From assembly GCA_016946835.1 (NCBI GenBank), contig JACVTC010000072.1, positions 215,001-267,500 of the forward strand: DNA of 52,500 bases. Reading direction: 5' to 3'. Numbering within the stretch: position 1 is the first letter of the stretch; each line of letters starts with the position of its first letter. Shown piece by piece: positions 22,484-32,138 of the stretch. The position numbers and the translations under genes were made by a program. Source of the DNA: Neocallimastix lanati (nom. inval.). Its lineage: Eukaryota; Neocallimastigomycota; Neocallimastigomycetes; Neocallimastigales; Neocallimastigaceae. Below the pieces are notes generated by a model. The model was not told where the DNA came from. It did not search any database and worked only from the letters and a program-made list of their open reading frames with translations.

Positions 22484-23473
22484 ATGGCAGATGTTATATA
22501 TCAAAAAATTAATACCTCAGAATATTTAAATATTAAGTCAAAACCTGTTCATGTTAAAGAACAGTTAGAAATCAAAATATTGGATAATTCTTTTCTTCCA
22601 GGTGCTAAAGATGATGATTGGTTTGCTCATTCTGCTCTTCCTGCTTTAAAATTAATAGAAAAGGAGAGACCAGGGGAGATAAAATCCTTTTTATCAATCG
22701 GTTCCGGTCCTGGACTTGATGTACTTGCAAGTGCTGAGGTATTTGGTTCAAAAAAGCTTGTATTAACCGATCTTCATGAAAATATTGTTGAATCTGGTGT
22801 TCAAAATGTAAAAGCTAACCTACTGGAACCAGAAAAAGTAAAAGTCAATGGATATACCGGTGATATTTTTGAACCGCTTAGAAATAGGACAAATTCAAAT
22901 GAAAATCAACGTTTTGATATAATTTATGAAAATCTCCCAAACATTCCTCTCGCTGAAAATGAGGACATAAATAAGTTACGTAGCTCTTCTAGATGCCTTG
23001 AGAAGCGTAGCGAAGATATTCCAAAAGAAATAAAAGACGCTTTACTTGATCTTCACTATCTCGCTATAAAACAGGTTCATGAATTTCTTAACAAGAATGG
23101 GGCCCTTATATCTCTCATCAGTGGGGTTATTCCTATTGATACTATTAAAAGCTTAGAAAAGTATATTGACGGTGTTAAAATTGATATTTATTATTATAAT
23201 TGGAATATTCAAACGAGTTTTTATAGCGTAATTAATGATTATGCTAAACAGGAAGAGCATGGTTACGGACCATTCATTTTTTACAGAGAAAATGATCTTA
23301 AAAAAGCATTTGAAGGAGTAAGTGACAGTGAATCAGGAAAAAAAGCTCGTGATATTGAAAAATCACTTGCAGATAAAAGAATAACTGCTACGGAAGCATT
23401 AAAGCGCTTTAACCAAGGAGAAAATATTGGTTATACTATAACTATATTAAAAACAACTATTATTGATCAATAA
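22484..23473 (+). CDS. Class I SAM-dependent methyltransferase-like protein, copy 1
   Basis: 329 residues, single frame, ATG directly after an A-rich leader. A Rossmann-type SAM-binding core is visible: motif I FLSIGSGPGLDVLAS (69-83), the acidic end of strand 2 at D96 (VLTDLHEN), then GDIFEPL (126-132) and strand 4 FDIIYENLPNIPL (144-156). The ENLPN-x-P recalls the N-P-P-Y loop of methyltransferases that modify amides or amines. A late strand reads FLNKNGALISLISG (201-214). An N-terminal extension (1-60) and a C-terminal helical part (about 265-329) are extra. Substrate unknown. It is the most divergent of three copies (others at 32741-33727 and 48020-49006). The next gene, 24442-24771, is convergent about 970 bp away. 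The family level (methyltransferase fold) is fairly secure from motifs; specificity is not. Confidence 0.85.
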   Translation: MADVIYQKINTSEYLNIKSKPVHVKEQLEIKILDNSFLPGAKDDDWFAHSALPALKLIEKERPGEIKSFLSIGSGPGLDVLASAEVFGSKKLVLTDLHENIVESGVQNVKANLLEPEKVKVNGYTGDIFEPLRNRTNSNENQRFDIIYENLPNIPLAENEDINKLRSSSRCLEKRSEDIPKEIKDALLDLHYLAIKQVHEFLNKNGALISLISGVIPIDTIKSLEKYIDGVKIDIYYYNWNIQTSFYSVINDYAKQEEHGYGPFIFYRENDLKKAFEGVSDSESGKKARDIEKSLADKRITATEALKRFNQGENIGYTITILKTTIIDQ

Positions 23474-24441
23474 AAAAATAATTGAGAAGTGTTTTTAGAA
23501 AGAAATAGTAAAACATCTTTGAATATTGCTTTTGCAAGGATACTTTAAAAAAGATAAAAATAGACTAATATAAAGCTATTTAAACAAATATATATATATA
23601 TATATTACATTATTTATAAATTTATAAAAAATATTCAAAAATATATATATATATATGTAGAAATATAATTAAATATATAAATATGAATTAAGTTGTAGAA
23701 TTGAAATCAAATGTATAATTTATAATAATTGATGTATTATAATAATGTTAGTTTTTTTTTCAAATAATAAGAAAAAGCTATAAAAATAAAAATAATAAGT
23801 TATTTATTTTAACTTTTATATCTATCTATACAATTTTTAAATCTTAATTAAAATAAATAAAAAATAAAATTAATATTTAGCATTCAAAAATCATGAATTT
23901 TCTTTAAAATAAAATAAAAAAAAAAAAAAAAAAAAAAAAAAATAAAAATAAAAATAAAAAAAAATAAAAATAAAAATAAAAATAAAAATAAAAATAAAAA
24001 TAAAAATAAAAATAAAAATAAAAATAAAAATAAAAATAAAAATAAAAATAAAAATAAAAAAAAAAAAAAAAAAAATAAAAATAAAATAAAAATAAAATAA
24101 AAATAAAAAAAAAATAAAAATAAAAATAAAAATAAAAATAAAAATAAAAATAAAAATAAAAATAAAAATAAAAATAAAAATAAAAATAAAAAAAAAAAAA
24201 AAAAAAAAAAACTGAAATGTTTCGTTTTATTTTTATTTATTTATCATTTATTTTTATTTATGGATATAAAAATAATTTATTTTAAATAATACATTGTTGA
24301 ATATTTTAAAAATCTATATTAAATTTTAAATGTTACATAATGAAGAAAAATATTATTAAAATATGAAAAATTTTATAAATTTTTATAAAATTTGCGTGTT
24401 ATCGATAGGTAGGTTAGTTCATGAATATACATATATATTCT
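23474..24441. other. Convergent intergenic region without transposon
   Basis: 3' flank of methyltransferase-like copy 1 (about 23474-23870, similar to 33.73-34.08 kb and, reversed, to 47.65-48.0 kb), then a microsatellite, then the 3' flank of the small CutA-like gene. No gene. This is the only one of the three convergent spacers without a retrotransposon, so it probably approximates the ancestral arrangement. Confidence 0.55.
23915..24210. repeat. (AAAAAT)n microsatellite
   Basis: About 300 bases of AAAAAT/AAAAT repeats flanked by pure A-runs. It replaces a normal-looking flank: the left side still carries AGCATTCAAAAATCATGAAT, matching AGCATTCATAAATCAAGAAT at 37.23 kb, so the microsatellite expanded inside the duplicated flank. 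Confidence 0.9.
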
Positions 24442-24771
24442 TTAAAAATTAACATTTAATAATGGGAAAGCATTAATAATTGGTGTTTCATATGGATGAA
24501 CTTTTCTAATGGCTTTTACAGTCTTTTCAAGATTTTCAGCTTTACAAATGAATTCAACCTGTAATTCTTTAACTCTGTTAATTTCATCAGTTGTACCACT
24601 ATATGGATTAGAACCAACTAAAGGTCTCCAAGTTCCATTTAAAAGGTGATATGTAATACAAGCATCGTAGTTTCCAATATGACCTGCATCAACTTCAATT
24701 AAAGCCTTGTGAACTTCATCTAAGTTTTGTTCTGGAATACAAATTTCAATTTTAACAAATTCAGAAGTCAT
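24442..24771 (-). CDS. NIF3/YqfO-type CutA-like small protein, copy 1
   Basis: 109 residues, ATG at 24771-24769. The sequence pattern is that of the small alpha/beta domain (CutA1/PII-like fold) found inserted in NIF3/YqfO proteins and as ~100-residue stand-alone bacterial proteins: VKIEICIPEQNLDEVHKAL (6-24), AGHIGNYDAC (29-38), GTWRPLVGSNPYSG (46-59), VKELQVEFIC (67-76) and KVHPYETP (90-97). The NIF3 metal-binding catalytic domains are absent, so this is not a full NIF3 enzyme; such domains usually form trimers or bind small ligands, and the role here is unknown. Soluble, no signal peptide. It is divergent from the identical protein at 26576 and convergent with the methyltransferase-like gene at 22484. 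Codons marking this copy: K22 AAG, T60 ACA, Q71 CAG. Confidence 0.88.
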   Translation of the reverse strand: MTSEFVKIEICIPEQNLDEVHKALIEVDAGHIGNYDACITYHLLNGTWRPLVGSNPYSGTTDEINRVKELQVEFICKAENLEKTVKAIRKVHPYETPIINAFPLLNVNF

Positions 24772-24796
24772 TTTTCTTAATAATTATTATACAATT

Positions 24797-24883
24797 AATA
24801 TATTTCTATAATTTATATATTTCTATAATTTATATATTTCTATAATTTATATATTTCTATAATTTATATATTTCTATAATTTA
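24797..24883. repeat. 17-bp promoter repeat, 5 copies
   Basis: Five copies of TATATTTCTATAATTTA immediately upstream of the start codon of the minus-strand gene. The same unit lies upstream of all six gene copies but in different numbers (5, 5, about 18, about 3 shortened units, 2, 2). Confidence 0.9.
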
Positions 24884-24997
24884 AAAAAATTAATAAATAA
24901 ACTGATGTTAAATTCTTTTATGTACAAAGTGTCTCTTTTTATATTATTTTAAAATGAAATTAAATAAATACCTAAAATATATATGTATAAAAATAAA

Positions 24998-25081
24998 TAG
25001 ATCAAATACCCCAAATATATTCAATATAGTAATTGTTCAGTGATCCCAATTATCCAATCATACTGAAAACATGCAAATGAT
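24998..25081. promoter_or_regulatory. Conserved upstream block of CutA-like copy 1
   Basis: A less A/T-rich block (AGATCAAATACCCCAAATAT, AATTGTTCAGTGATCCCAAT, TATCCAATCATACTGAAAAC) begins 227 bp upstream of the start codon. It is preserved, in matching orientation to the gene, upstream of all six copies. Probable shared promoter or enhancer element; the binding factor is unknown. Confidence 0.55.
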
Positions 25082-26270
25082 ATCTTAATTATTATATTTA
25101 TATATTAATATATTAATATATTAATAAATAATAAATAATAGAAAGAAAATAAAAAAGATCAAAGCTTTTTTTTAATCAGTAGTTAAACTTCTATTATAAT
25201 CAGAATACAAAGTAAAGACTATATCATAATACGGATATCTAATAGATTATTAGGATATTCATATTAAAATTTTAAATCAAATTAATAATTAATTCATAAA
25301 TATTAGTTTAAAAATTATTAACAAATATTTTGAAATTTTATTCAAAAATTAAAATATAAATTACAAGCTGAGTATTTATTAGTTAACCAGATTATGAAAT
25401 TAATTAAATCAATTTTAATTTTAATTAGTAATAAGAAAATAACTTTTTAATATATTAAATTATTGTATACACAAAAATTTACTTTGTATTGAAAGAAATT
25501 TTATTAATATTTAAAGTTAGATAAAAATTATAATTAATTAAAAATATATTAAATAATTTAAAAATCAGAAATAGTTTAATTTTTACTTAGCTTTAAATAA
25601 GTAAAAGTTAAAATTAAACAAAGTAAAAGAAAGACTTCTAAATAAATATTAACAAACGTTTTATTATAAAATAATACAAGCTTAACGAATTATTTTTTGT
25701 TTATAAATTGTTTTTATATTTACTTAACATTATTATTTATATTTAAAAAGTTAAATTTCAAATGGAATAATTAATATATAAATGAAATAATAAATAATTT
25801 TTCCTTAAAAATATAAAGTAAATTTAATAATAATATTATTTATACTCATATTACTTATATCTATATTTGTATATTCATAGATAATAATAATAATAATACC
25901 TTTATGTATTATTAAGTTTTAAAACTTGAAAATTAATAAAATATTTATGAATAAATCATTAATCATCTTTTAAAGTAATTAAATATTCTATTAAATTAAA
26001 TTTTTAAAATTTGGTAAACTAATAATTCGTGACATTATATAATATAATAAAAAGTTTCAAATAATTTGTTAATTTTAATAAAGATAACTTATTAATCAAT
26101 TAGATTTCCATATTATAATTAAATTTTTACTTTATATTCCGATTATAATAGAAATTTTACTGCTGATTGTAAAATGACTTTGATCTTTTTTATTTTCTCT
26201 CTATTATTTAATATATATTATTTATTATTATATTAATATATTAATATGTAAATATAATAATTAAGATAAC

Positions 26271-26350
26271 ATTTGCATGTTTTCAGTATGATTGGATAAT
26301 TAGGATCACTGAACAATTACTCTATTGAATATATTTGGGACATTTGATCT
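26271..26350. promoter_or_regulatory. Conserved upstream block of CutA-like copy 2
   Basis: Mirror image of the block at 24998-25081, ending 226 bp before the ATG at 26576. It differs by a few bases (GGGACATTTGATCT in place of GGGTATTTGATCT). Confidence 0.55.
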
Positions 26351-26468
26351 ATTTATTTTTTATATATATATTTTAGGTATTTATTTAATTTCATTTTAAA
26401 AAAATATAAAAAGAGATACTTTGTACATAAAAGAATATAGCATCAGTTTATTTATTAATTTTTTAAAA

Positions 26469-26557
26469 TATAGAAATATATAAATTATAGAAATATATAA
26501 ATTATAGAAATATATAAATTATAGAAATATATAAATTATAAAAATATATTAATTGTA
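26469..26557. repeat. 17-bp promoter repeat, about 5 copies
   Basis: Four exact copies and one degenerate copy of ATAGAAATATATAAATT, the reverse complement of the unit at 24797-24883, directly upstream of the gene at 26576. Confidence 0.88.
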
Positions 26558-26575
26558 TAATAATTATTAAGAAAA

Positions 26576-26905
26576 ATGACTTCTGAATTTGTTAAAATTG
26601 AAATTTGTATTCCAGAACAAAACTTAGATGAAGTTCACAAGGCTTTAATTGAAGTTGATGCAGGTCATATTGGAAACTACGATGCTTGTATTACATATCA
26701 CCTTTTAAATGGAACTTGGAGACCTTTAGTTGGTTCTAATCCATATAGTGGTACTACTGATGAAATTAACAGAGTTAAAGAATTACAAGTTGAATTCATT
26801 TGTAAAGCTGAAAATCTTGAAAAGACAGTAAAAGCCATTAGAAAAGTTCATCCATATGAAACACCAATTATTAATGCTTTCCCATTATTAAATGTTAATT
26901 TTTAA
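26576..26905 (+). CDS. NIF3/YqfO-type CutA-like small protein, copy 2
   Basis: 109 residues, identical in protein sequence to copy 1, which lies head-to-head 1.8 kb away. The ATG follows an A-rich leader (TTATTAAGAAAA). Distinguishing silent codons: K22 AAG, T60 ACT, Q71 CAA. Each half of the pair has its own copy of the conserved upstream block, so expression could be co-ordinated from the shared 1.8 kb intergenic region, but that is inference. Downstream, a palindromic 3' region follows (see the hairpin entry), then a flank shared with the left side of the copy at 42251. The only neighbours downstream are retroelement remnants. Confidence 0.88.
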   Translation: MTSEFVKIEICIPEQNLDEVHKALIEVDAGHIGNYDACITYHLLNGTWRPLVGSNPYSGTTDEINRVKELQVEFICKAENLEKTVKAIRKVHPYETPIINAFPLLNVNF

Positions 26906-26906
26906 A

Positions 26907-26981
26907 GAATATATATGTATATTCATGAACTAACTTACCTATCGAAAACACACAAATTTTATAAAAATTTATAAAATTTTT
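26907..26981. terminator. Conserved 3' palindromes after CutA-like genes
   Basis: About 3-75 bp after the stop: first AGAATATATATGTATATTC (near-palindrome), then CTAACTTACCTATCGAAAAC, then AAATTTTATAAAAATTTATA continuing as AAATTTT, which can fold into a 12-bp stem with a 2-base loop (26954-26979). The same arrangement follows all six gene copies. A role in 3' end formation is plausible but unproven; A/T palindromes are frequent here by chance. Confidence 0.4.
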
Positions 26982-27010
26982 CATATTTTAATAATAGTTT
27001 TTCTTCATAA

Positions 27011-27670
27011 TGTATCATCTAAAATTTAATATAGATTTTTAAATTATTCATCAATGTATTATTTAAAATAAATTATTTAAAAATACATGAATAAAAAATG
27101 TACAATAAATATTTATATATATATAAATATATAATTAAATATATAATTATATATAAAGATTTTATATTAGTTATGTTTATATATAAATTATAATAAAAAA
27201 CTAAATAAATTTATTAAATAAAATCAAAATGAAATATAATATTTTTTATTGCTTAATTTTTTATATAATTCTTATTAATATAATAATGAAAATTTGAATA
27301 ATTTATTGTTTCGACCTAAAAAGAATTTCTTTTTTTTTTTATTTATTTCTTATTTTTTTATATATATTAAGAAGAAAAGACAAAAATAAAGTAACTTTAC
27401 ATAAAAAAAAATTAATTTAGAACGTAAAATACTCTATTTTAAGTCATTGAGTATAGTATAGAAAATAATATAATTTTTTAATATTAATTTTTAAATAGTT
27501 TTTTTTTTTTTTTTTTTTTTTTTTTTGGATTTAAATTAAAATAATAATATATTATATGTTATATAAAAATTTTTTTGAAATATTTGTAAGCAATAGGCTT
27601 TTTAATGAATAGTGCTTGTATTTTCATTCGATTTAAATGAACTATTTAAAATCTATTATCTAAAAGATGA
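27011..27670. repeat. Flank B, also found at 29.02-29.36 kb and reversed at 41.6-42.2 kb
   Basis: Sequence with landmarks ATACATGAATAAAAAATGTA, AAGATTTTATATTAGTTATG and TTATTGTTTCGACCTAAAAA. A copy starts abruptly at 29024 after a retroelement fragment, and another lies reversed to the left of the gene at 42251. No gene inside. Confidence 0.7.
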
Positions 27671-27699
27671 ATTTTGTATTTTATTAGCAAAATAATTTA

Positions 27700-28262
27700 A
27701 CGCCATAAAATTTTATTCTTTATTTATCAAGGATTCATTACTAGAACTTATATTAAAGATACAAATAATATTAATAATACTTCTTTTTCAATATTAAAAA
27801 ATAAAGAACTAACTACTTATGAAATATTATTTGAAGAAATAAAAGAAAAAAAAAAGCTAAAAGATATAACAATAATACTATAATTACTCCAAAAAATTAT
27901 CAATATTATTTCGAAAAAAGGCATATTTAATGCAGAAGAAAAAAAAATATTTTCTAATATAAATATTAAATACTTTATTTGGGACTATAAAAGAGCATTA
28001 GAGTTTAAAAAAATATATTTATATATATTATAAAGTAATTTTGAATTTACCTTTTGTAAATCCTGAATATATAATTGATACTTAAAGTAAAATTATGTTT
28101 GAAACAAATAATGACTATTTTTTGAAACTTTAAGAATATTTTTTAAAAGAAAAAAAATTATTTAAAAAATTATAAAAATTGGAATTATTATAACAATATA
28201 GAACATATAACAAATATTATAAATAATTCATTAGATAATTATTTAGATAATTTATCTTACTA
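27700..28262 (+). pseudogene. Decayed coding remnant, possibly retroelement gag/pol
   Basis: Frames read IYQGFITRTYIKDTNNINNT then SILKNKELTTYEILFEEIKE to a stop (about 27721-27883); then KIINIISKKGIFNAEEKKIF and INIKYFIWDYKRALEFKK (about 27890-28010); then a stop-ridden copy of the frame seen intact at 29411-29629. A version with an internal deletion lies reversed at 41340-41610. The family is not recognised; the association with copia fragments suggests retroelement origin. Confidence 0.45.
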
Positions 28263-28455
28263 TTTTACTATTTTTAAATCTAATTTTAAATAAATAAAAA
28301 ATTATATTAATATAAATAGGAAATGGTCTAAATATATTAAAAAATATTTACATAAATTTTGAAATTGTTTTATTTTATGATTAATTAATATTATTTATTT
28401 TCTATCCATATTTATTTAATAGTTAATTATATGCATAATTCAAGATTGTTAATTG
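28190..28455. repeat. Displaced copy of the methyltransferase-like 3' flank
   Basis: ACTATTTTTAAATCTAATTT, AAATTTTGAAATTGTTTTAT and the following stretch match 34.06-34.29 kb and, reversed, 47.45-47.68 kb, which lie downstream of methyltransferase-like copies 2 and 3. Here the gene itself is missing and the flank leads straight into a copia fragment, as it does in reverse at 47.4 kb. Confidence 0.65.
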
Positions 28456-28555
28456 TATTTTATTTTTGATCTAATTATTTTTATTAATATTAACAATATT
28501 ATAATCATTATTATCATCATCATCATTTTTTTTATTATTATTATTTTAATAATGA

Positions 28556-29023
28556 CCTTTTCGAAAAGGCTATTTTATGAGCTGCTTATTTGTATAATAT
28601 TAACCCTTATCAGAGTATTGAAAATAAAATCTCTAATGAATTATTTTTCAATATACCCGTTGATATTGCACATCTTAAAGTCTTTGGTTGTAAAGCCCTT
28701 TTCTATAATAATCATAAATTTAATATATTTGAAAACAATTCCAAACCTGGTATTTTACTTGGTTATGCAAGTGTTTTTTTTGGTTACAAAATTTTAGATA
28801 TTTCTATTAATTCTTTTATTACCGCCAGAGATGTTTATTTTTTTAAAATATATACCTGGTACTATTAAAACTACTTTCTTTTGCAATAAATATATTGACT
28901 CTATTAATTGAGGGGGAAAATAATAATTCTAATGATATTATGAATGTGGTATAAAGAAATATCACAATTTCTCATTTGTATTATTTTTAAAAAATACAAT
29001 ACAGATAAATGTCTCTTTGGTAA
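28556..29023 (+). pseudogene. Ty1/copia integrase-to-RT fragment
   Basis: The frame reads FSKRLFYELL-type sequence and then an integrase end: AAYMYNINPYQSIENK (a TGA stop stands where copia integrases have Trp), ELFFNIPVDIAHLKVFGCKA, KPGILLGYASVFFGYKILDI and ITARDVYF, the canonical copia HLKVFGC / GILLGY / SRDVxF order. A stop and frame change follow, then MWYKEISQFLICIIFKKYNT (start of RT) which breaks off at CLFGKY. It is nearly identical to the reverse of 46555-47020, including the same TGA, so it is a segmental copy of that element and not an independent insertion. Confidence 0.8.
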
Positions 29024-29360
29024 ATACATGAATAAAAAATGTACAATGAATATATATATATATATATATAAATATATAATTATATATAAAGATTTTATAT
29101 TAGTTATGTTTATATATAAATTTTAAAAAAAAAAAAAAAAAAAATAAATTTATTTAATAAAAACAAAATGAAGTATAATTTATTTTAAATATTTTTTATT
29201 GTTTAATTTTTTATATAATTCTTATTAATATAATAATGAAATTTTGAATAATTTATTGTTTTGACTGAAAAAGAATTTTTCTTTTTTTATTTATTTCTTA
29301 TTTTTATATATATAATAAAGAGAAAAAAAAATAAAGTAACTTTACATAAAAAAATTAATT
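29024..29360. repeat. Second copy of flank B
   Basis: It begins in the middle of the RT fragment (after CLFGKY) with ACATGAATAAAAAATGTACA and continues like 27075-27420. The abrupt switch is a recombination junction between a copia copy and the CutA-like gene flank. Confidence 0.65.
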
Positions 29361-29410
29361 TATAACAAAAAATAATCTATATAATAATATATATATATTA
29401 TAAAGTAATT

Positions 29411-29629
29411 TTGAATTTACCTTTTGTAAATCCTGAATATATAATTGATACTTCTAGTAAAATTAGGTTTGAAATAAATAATGACTATTTTTTGAAACTT
29501 TTAGATTATTTTTTAAAAGAAAAAAAATATTTAAAAAATTATAAAAATTGGAATTATTATAACAATATGGAACATAAAACAAATATTATAAATAATTCAT
29601 CAGATAATTATTTAAATAATTTATCTTAA
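29411..29629 (+). pseudogene. Open fragment of unknown family
   Basis: 72 codons, apparently the better-preserved version of the last part of the remnant at 27700-28262: LNLPFVNPEYIIDTSSKIRF then INNDYFLKLLDYFLKEKKYL and an Asn-rich end. It begins at TTG or in the preceding A/T sequence, with no ATG context. After the stop, related frames with several stops continue to about 29.93 kb. No function can be given. Confidence 0.4.
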
Positions 29630-29639
29630 AAAAAAAAAA

Positions 29640-30196
29640 AAAAAAAAAACCTTCATTCTATAAATTAATATATGTAATATAACAATAAGAATTTTAACTT
29701 TAAGAATAATTACAAAAGGAAAAGTGCTGAAATTTGGATAAAAAAAAAAAAATAAAAACTGATGATATATAATTGAAAAATACAAAATTATAGAATCCAA
29801 ATTAATTGATAATAGAAGACCTAAAATTGATATTATTGAATTATAGTTTAAATGTTTAAATAAAATAAATACTGAATTGTAATAAACAACAGAATAATGA
29901 TCAAATGAAAAAGATAATAAGAATTCTGTCATAAAAAATTATAAAAAATAGTTAAAATTATTATTAATTAAAAATTCATAATTATTTAAAATTTTTATTT
30001 TTTAAAAATTTAATTCAAAAAAAAAAATATGTATTTAATAAAAAATAAGAAATATATTCTTTAAAAATAAAATATTTTTGAAATTTTTATTAAATATATA
30101 TCTAATAAAAAAATAACATCCAAAAAATTAAAAAGACTTAAAATTATATAAAAATAATAATATATTCTATGAAAAAGAATTATTCTTAAAGTATTA

Positions 30197-30234
<38 letters not shown>

Positions 30235-31369
30235 CGTTTAAAATTAAAAAGGCCTATATATCTTACAAAAATAAAAATAATATTCTTTAAATATTCTTAA
30301 AAATATAAAAAACAATATTCTTTAAAAAATTAGTCTTTTTTTTAAAAATTAAAATTAAAAGTATTGTAAATTAAATATATAAATAAAAAATTCTTAAAAA
30401 ATAAATACTTAAATAAAAGTTTTATAAACGAACAAAAAAATTTTTTTTATATAACCTTTATGTTTATTAATTTTATAGTGTTCATAAAATTAATGATATC
30501 GATATAAATGTTATTAATAAAAATGTTTTATATTTTTTTTAATTTTAATTTTACTTTACATTTTAATAGAAAACTTTTGTTTTATATGGTATAAAAGTTA
30601 TTAATAAAAATATAAAAATAAAAATATTTAAAAGAAAATTTGTTTGAGAGTAATCATAAAATTAATGATATAGATGTAAAAATTATTAATAAAAATATAA
30701 ATATAAAAATAATAATAGAATAATTATTTTGAAATACTTAATAGTAAAGATATTTTTAATATATATAATATATATATATTTATTTATTTATTTATTTATT
30801 CATTTTATTTTTTTTTTTATATAGAAAGAATAATAAAAATAAAAAAAAAATTAAAAAAAAATTAACCTTAATCTGACATTATTATCGAAATTATTTATAT
30901 ATTAATGTATTTAATAAAATAATTTATACATTTATTTATTAAAATTTTAAAAACCCACATTTTCCGAAATAAATACAACTATTGAAAATCTCCTTTAAAT
31001 ATATAGTATTAAATTATTATAAAATAAATAAATAAATAAATAAAAGATATATATTTTAATGTTACTATGAGAATTTTTTATTTTTAAATATTTTTTTTTT
31101 ATTTTTAAAGATATATTATGTTTTAAGAATAGTTTATATAATATATTAATATAATTAATCTTTTATTTTAAAAGAATACTTTCTTATATATATATCAATA
31201 TATTTATTTATTTATGTATTTAACAAAATAAAATTTTTATGTCATTAAATCCATGATTAGTGACATTGAGAAATATAAAAGATTTATTATAATTATTTTT
31301 ATTATTTATTTATTTGTTCATTTATTTATTTGATAATTTAATGTTATAATAAAGCCACATATTCAATAA
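29640..31369. other. 1.7 kb without genes
   Basis: Strongly A/T-rich. The first 300 bases retain broken coding-like sequence (for example DNRRPKIDIIEL near 29808). The rest shows only A/T runs and a repeated GTTATTAATAAAAATATAAA motif around 30.5-30.75 kb. It separates group 1 from the large inverted repeat that starts near 31.37 kb. Confidence 0.4.
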
Positions 31370-32107
31370 TGTTAAACTCTACAATATATTATAAAGTGCA
31401 GTGTAAAAAATTGGAGAAATGTAACTCGGTAAAAAAATGTATTTTGAGTAATTATTAGTTTATCAAAAAAATTTTAATTTTTTTTCTATTAAATAAAGTT
31501 TTAAATATCAAATAAATTAATTAATTTGTTAAATAAATTATTTTATTTTATTATTTTTTATGAAAAAATTTTTTTCATAATAAATTAAAAAAAAAAAAAT
31601 GTGATGAATTATGAACGGAATAATTAAATATAAAATATTTAGTAATTAATAAATCTTATAATTTTTTAAAATATTTTTCTTAATGATAATTTTTAAATAC
31701 TAATCTTTTTTTTATAAAGTTCTTATAAGAACCATAGAATTTTGTAATATGTTTATTAATACTTTGATAATTTCTTTTTTAAATACTTATTTTTTTTCTG
31801 CTAAGAAATAATGCATTTCTTTTTATCGTTCATGAATAAAAATAATTCTAAAAATTAAAAAATCAACTAATATTTGTAAAATTTCAGCAAAAAAAATTGA
31901 CAATAAAATTATTAGGGTCAACTAATATTCATCTGATGATCAAAAAAGATTGGTTCCAAGATTTATATGCAGCTTGGTGAAAAACTGAATATACTTTTTA
32001 TTAAAATTAATTCTATTAAAATATTTATTTTGATAATTAATTCATTACTATACATTTATTTTAATATTTAATGTATTTATAATATATATTAATTATATAA
32101 TAAAATT

Positions 32108-32138
<31 letters not shown>

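Larger units (their letters stand above)
24230..27010. repeat. Palindromic unit 1 (head-to-head CutA-like pair)
   Basis: The left arm (about 24230-25260) and right arm (about 26090-27010) are inverted copies. Each contains the 109-codon gene, its 3' flank (TATCGATAGGTAGGTTAGTT on the left; reversed on the right), a 17-bp repeat array, and a conserved block near 25.0/26.3 kb. The middle 0.8 kb is not symmetric. The central part is nearly identical, in the same orientation, to 38.46-39.48 kb. Confidence 0.85.

Noticed and set aside
29621-29932. 103-codon minus-strand frame
   Set aside because: Low-complexity Phe/Ile/Ser content; the plus strand carries decayed coding remnants, so this is their shadow.
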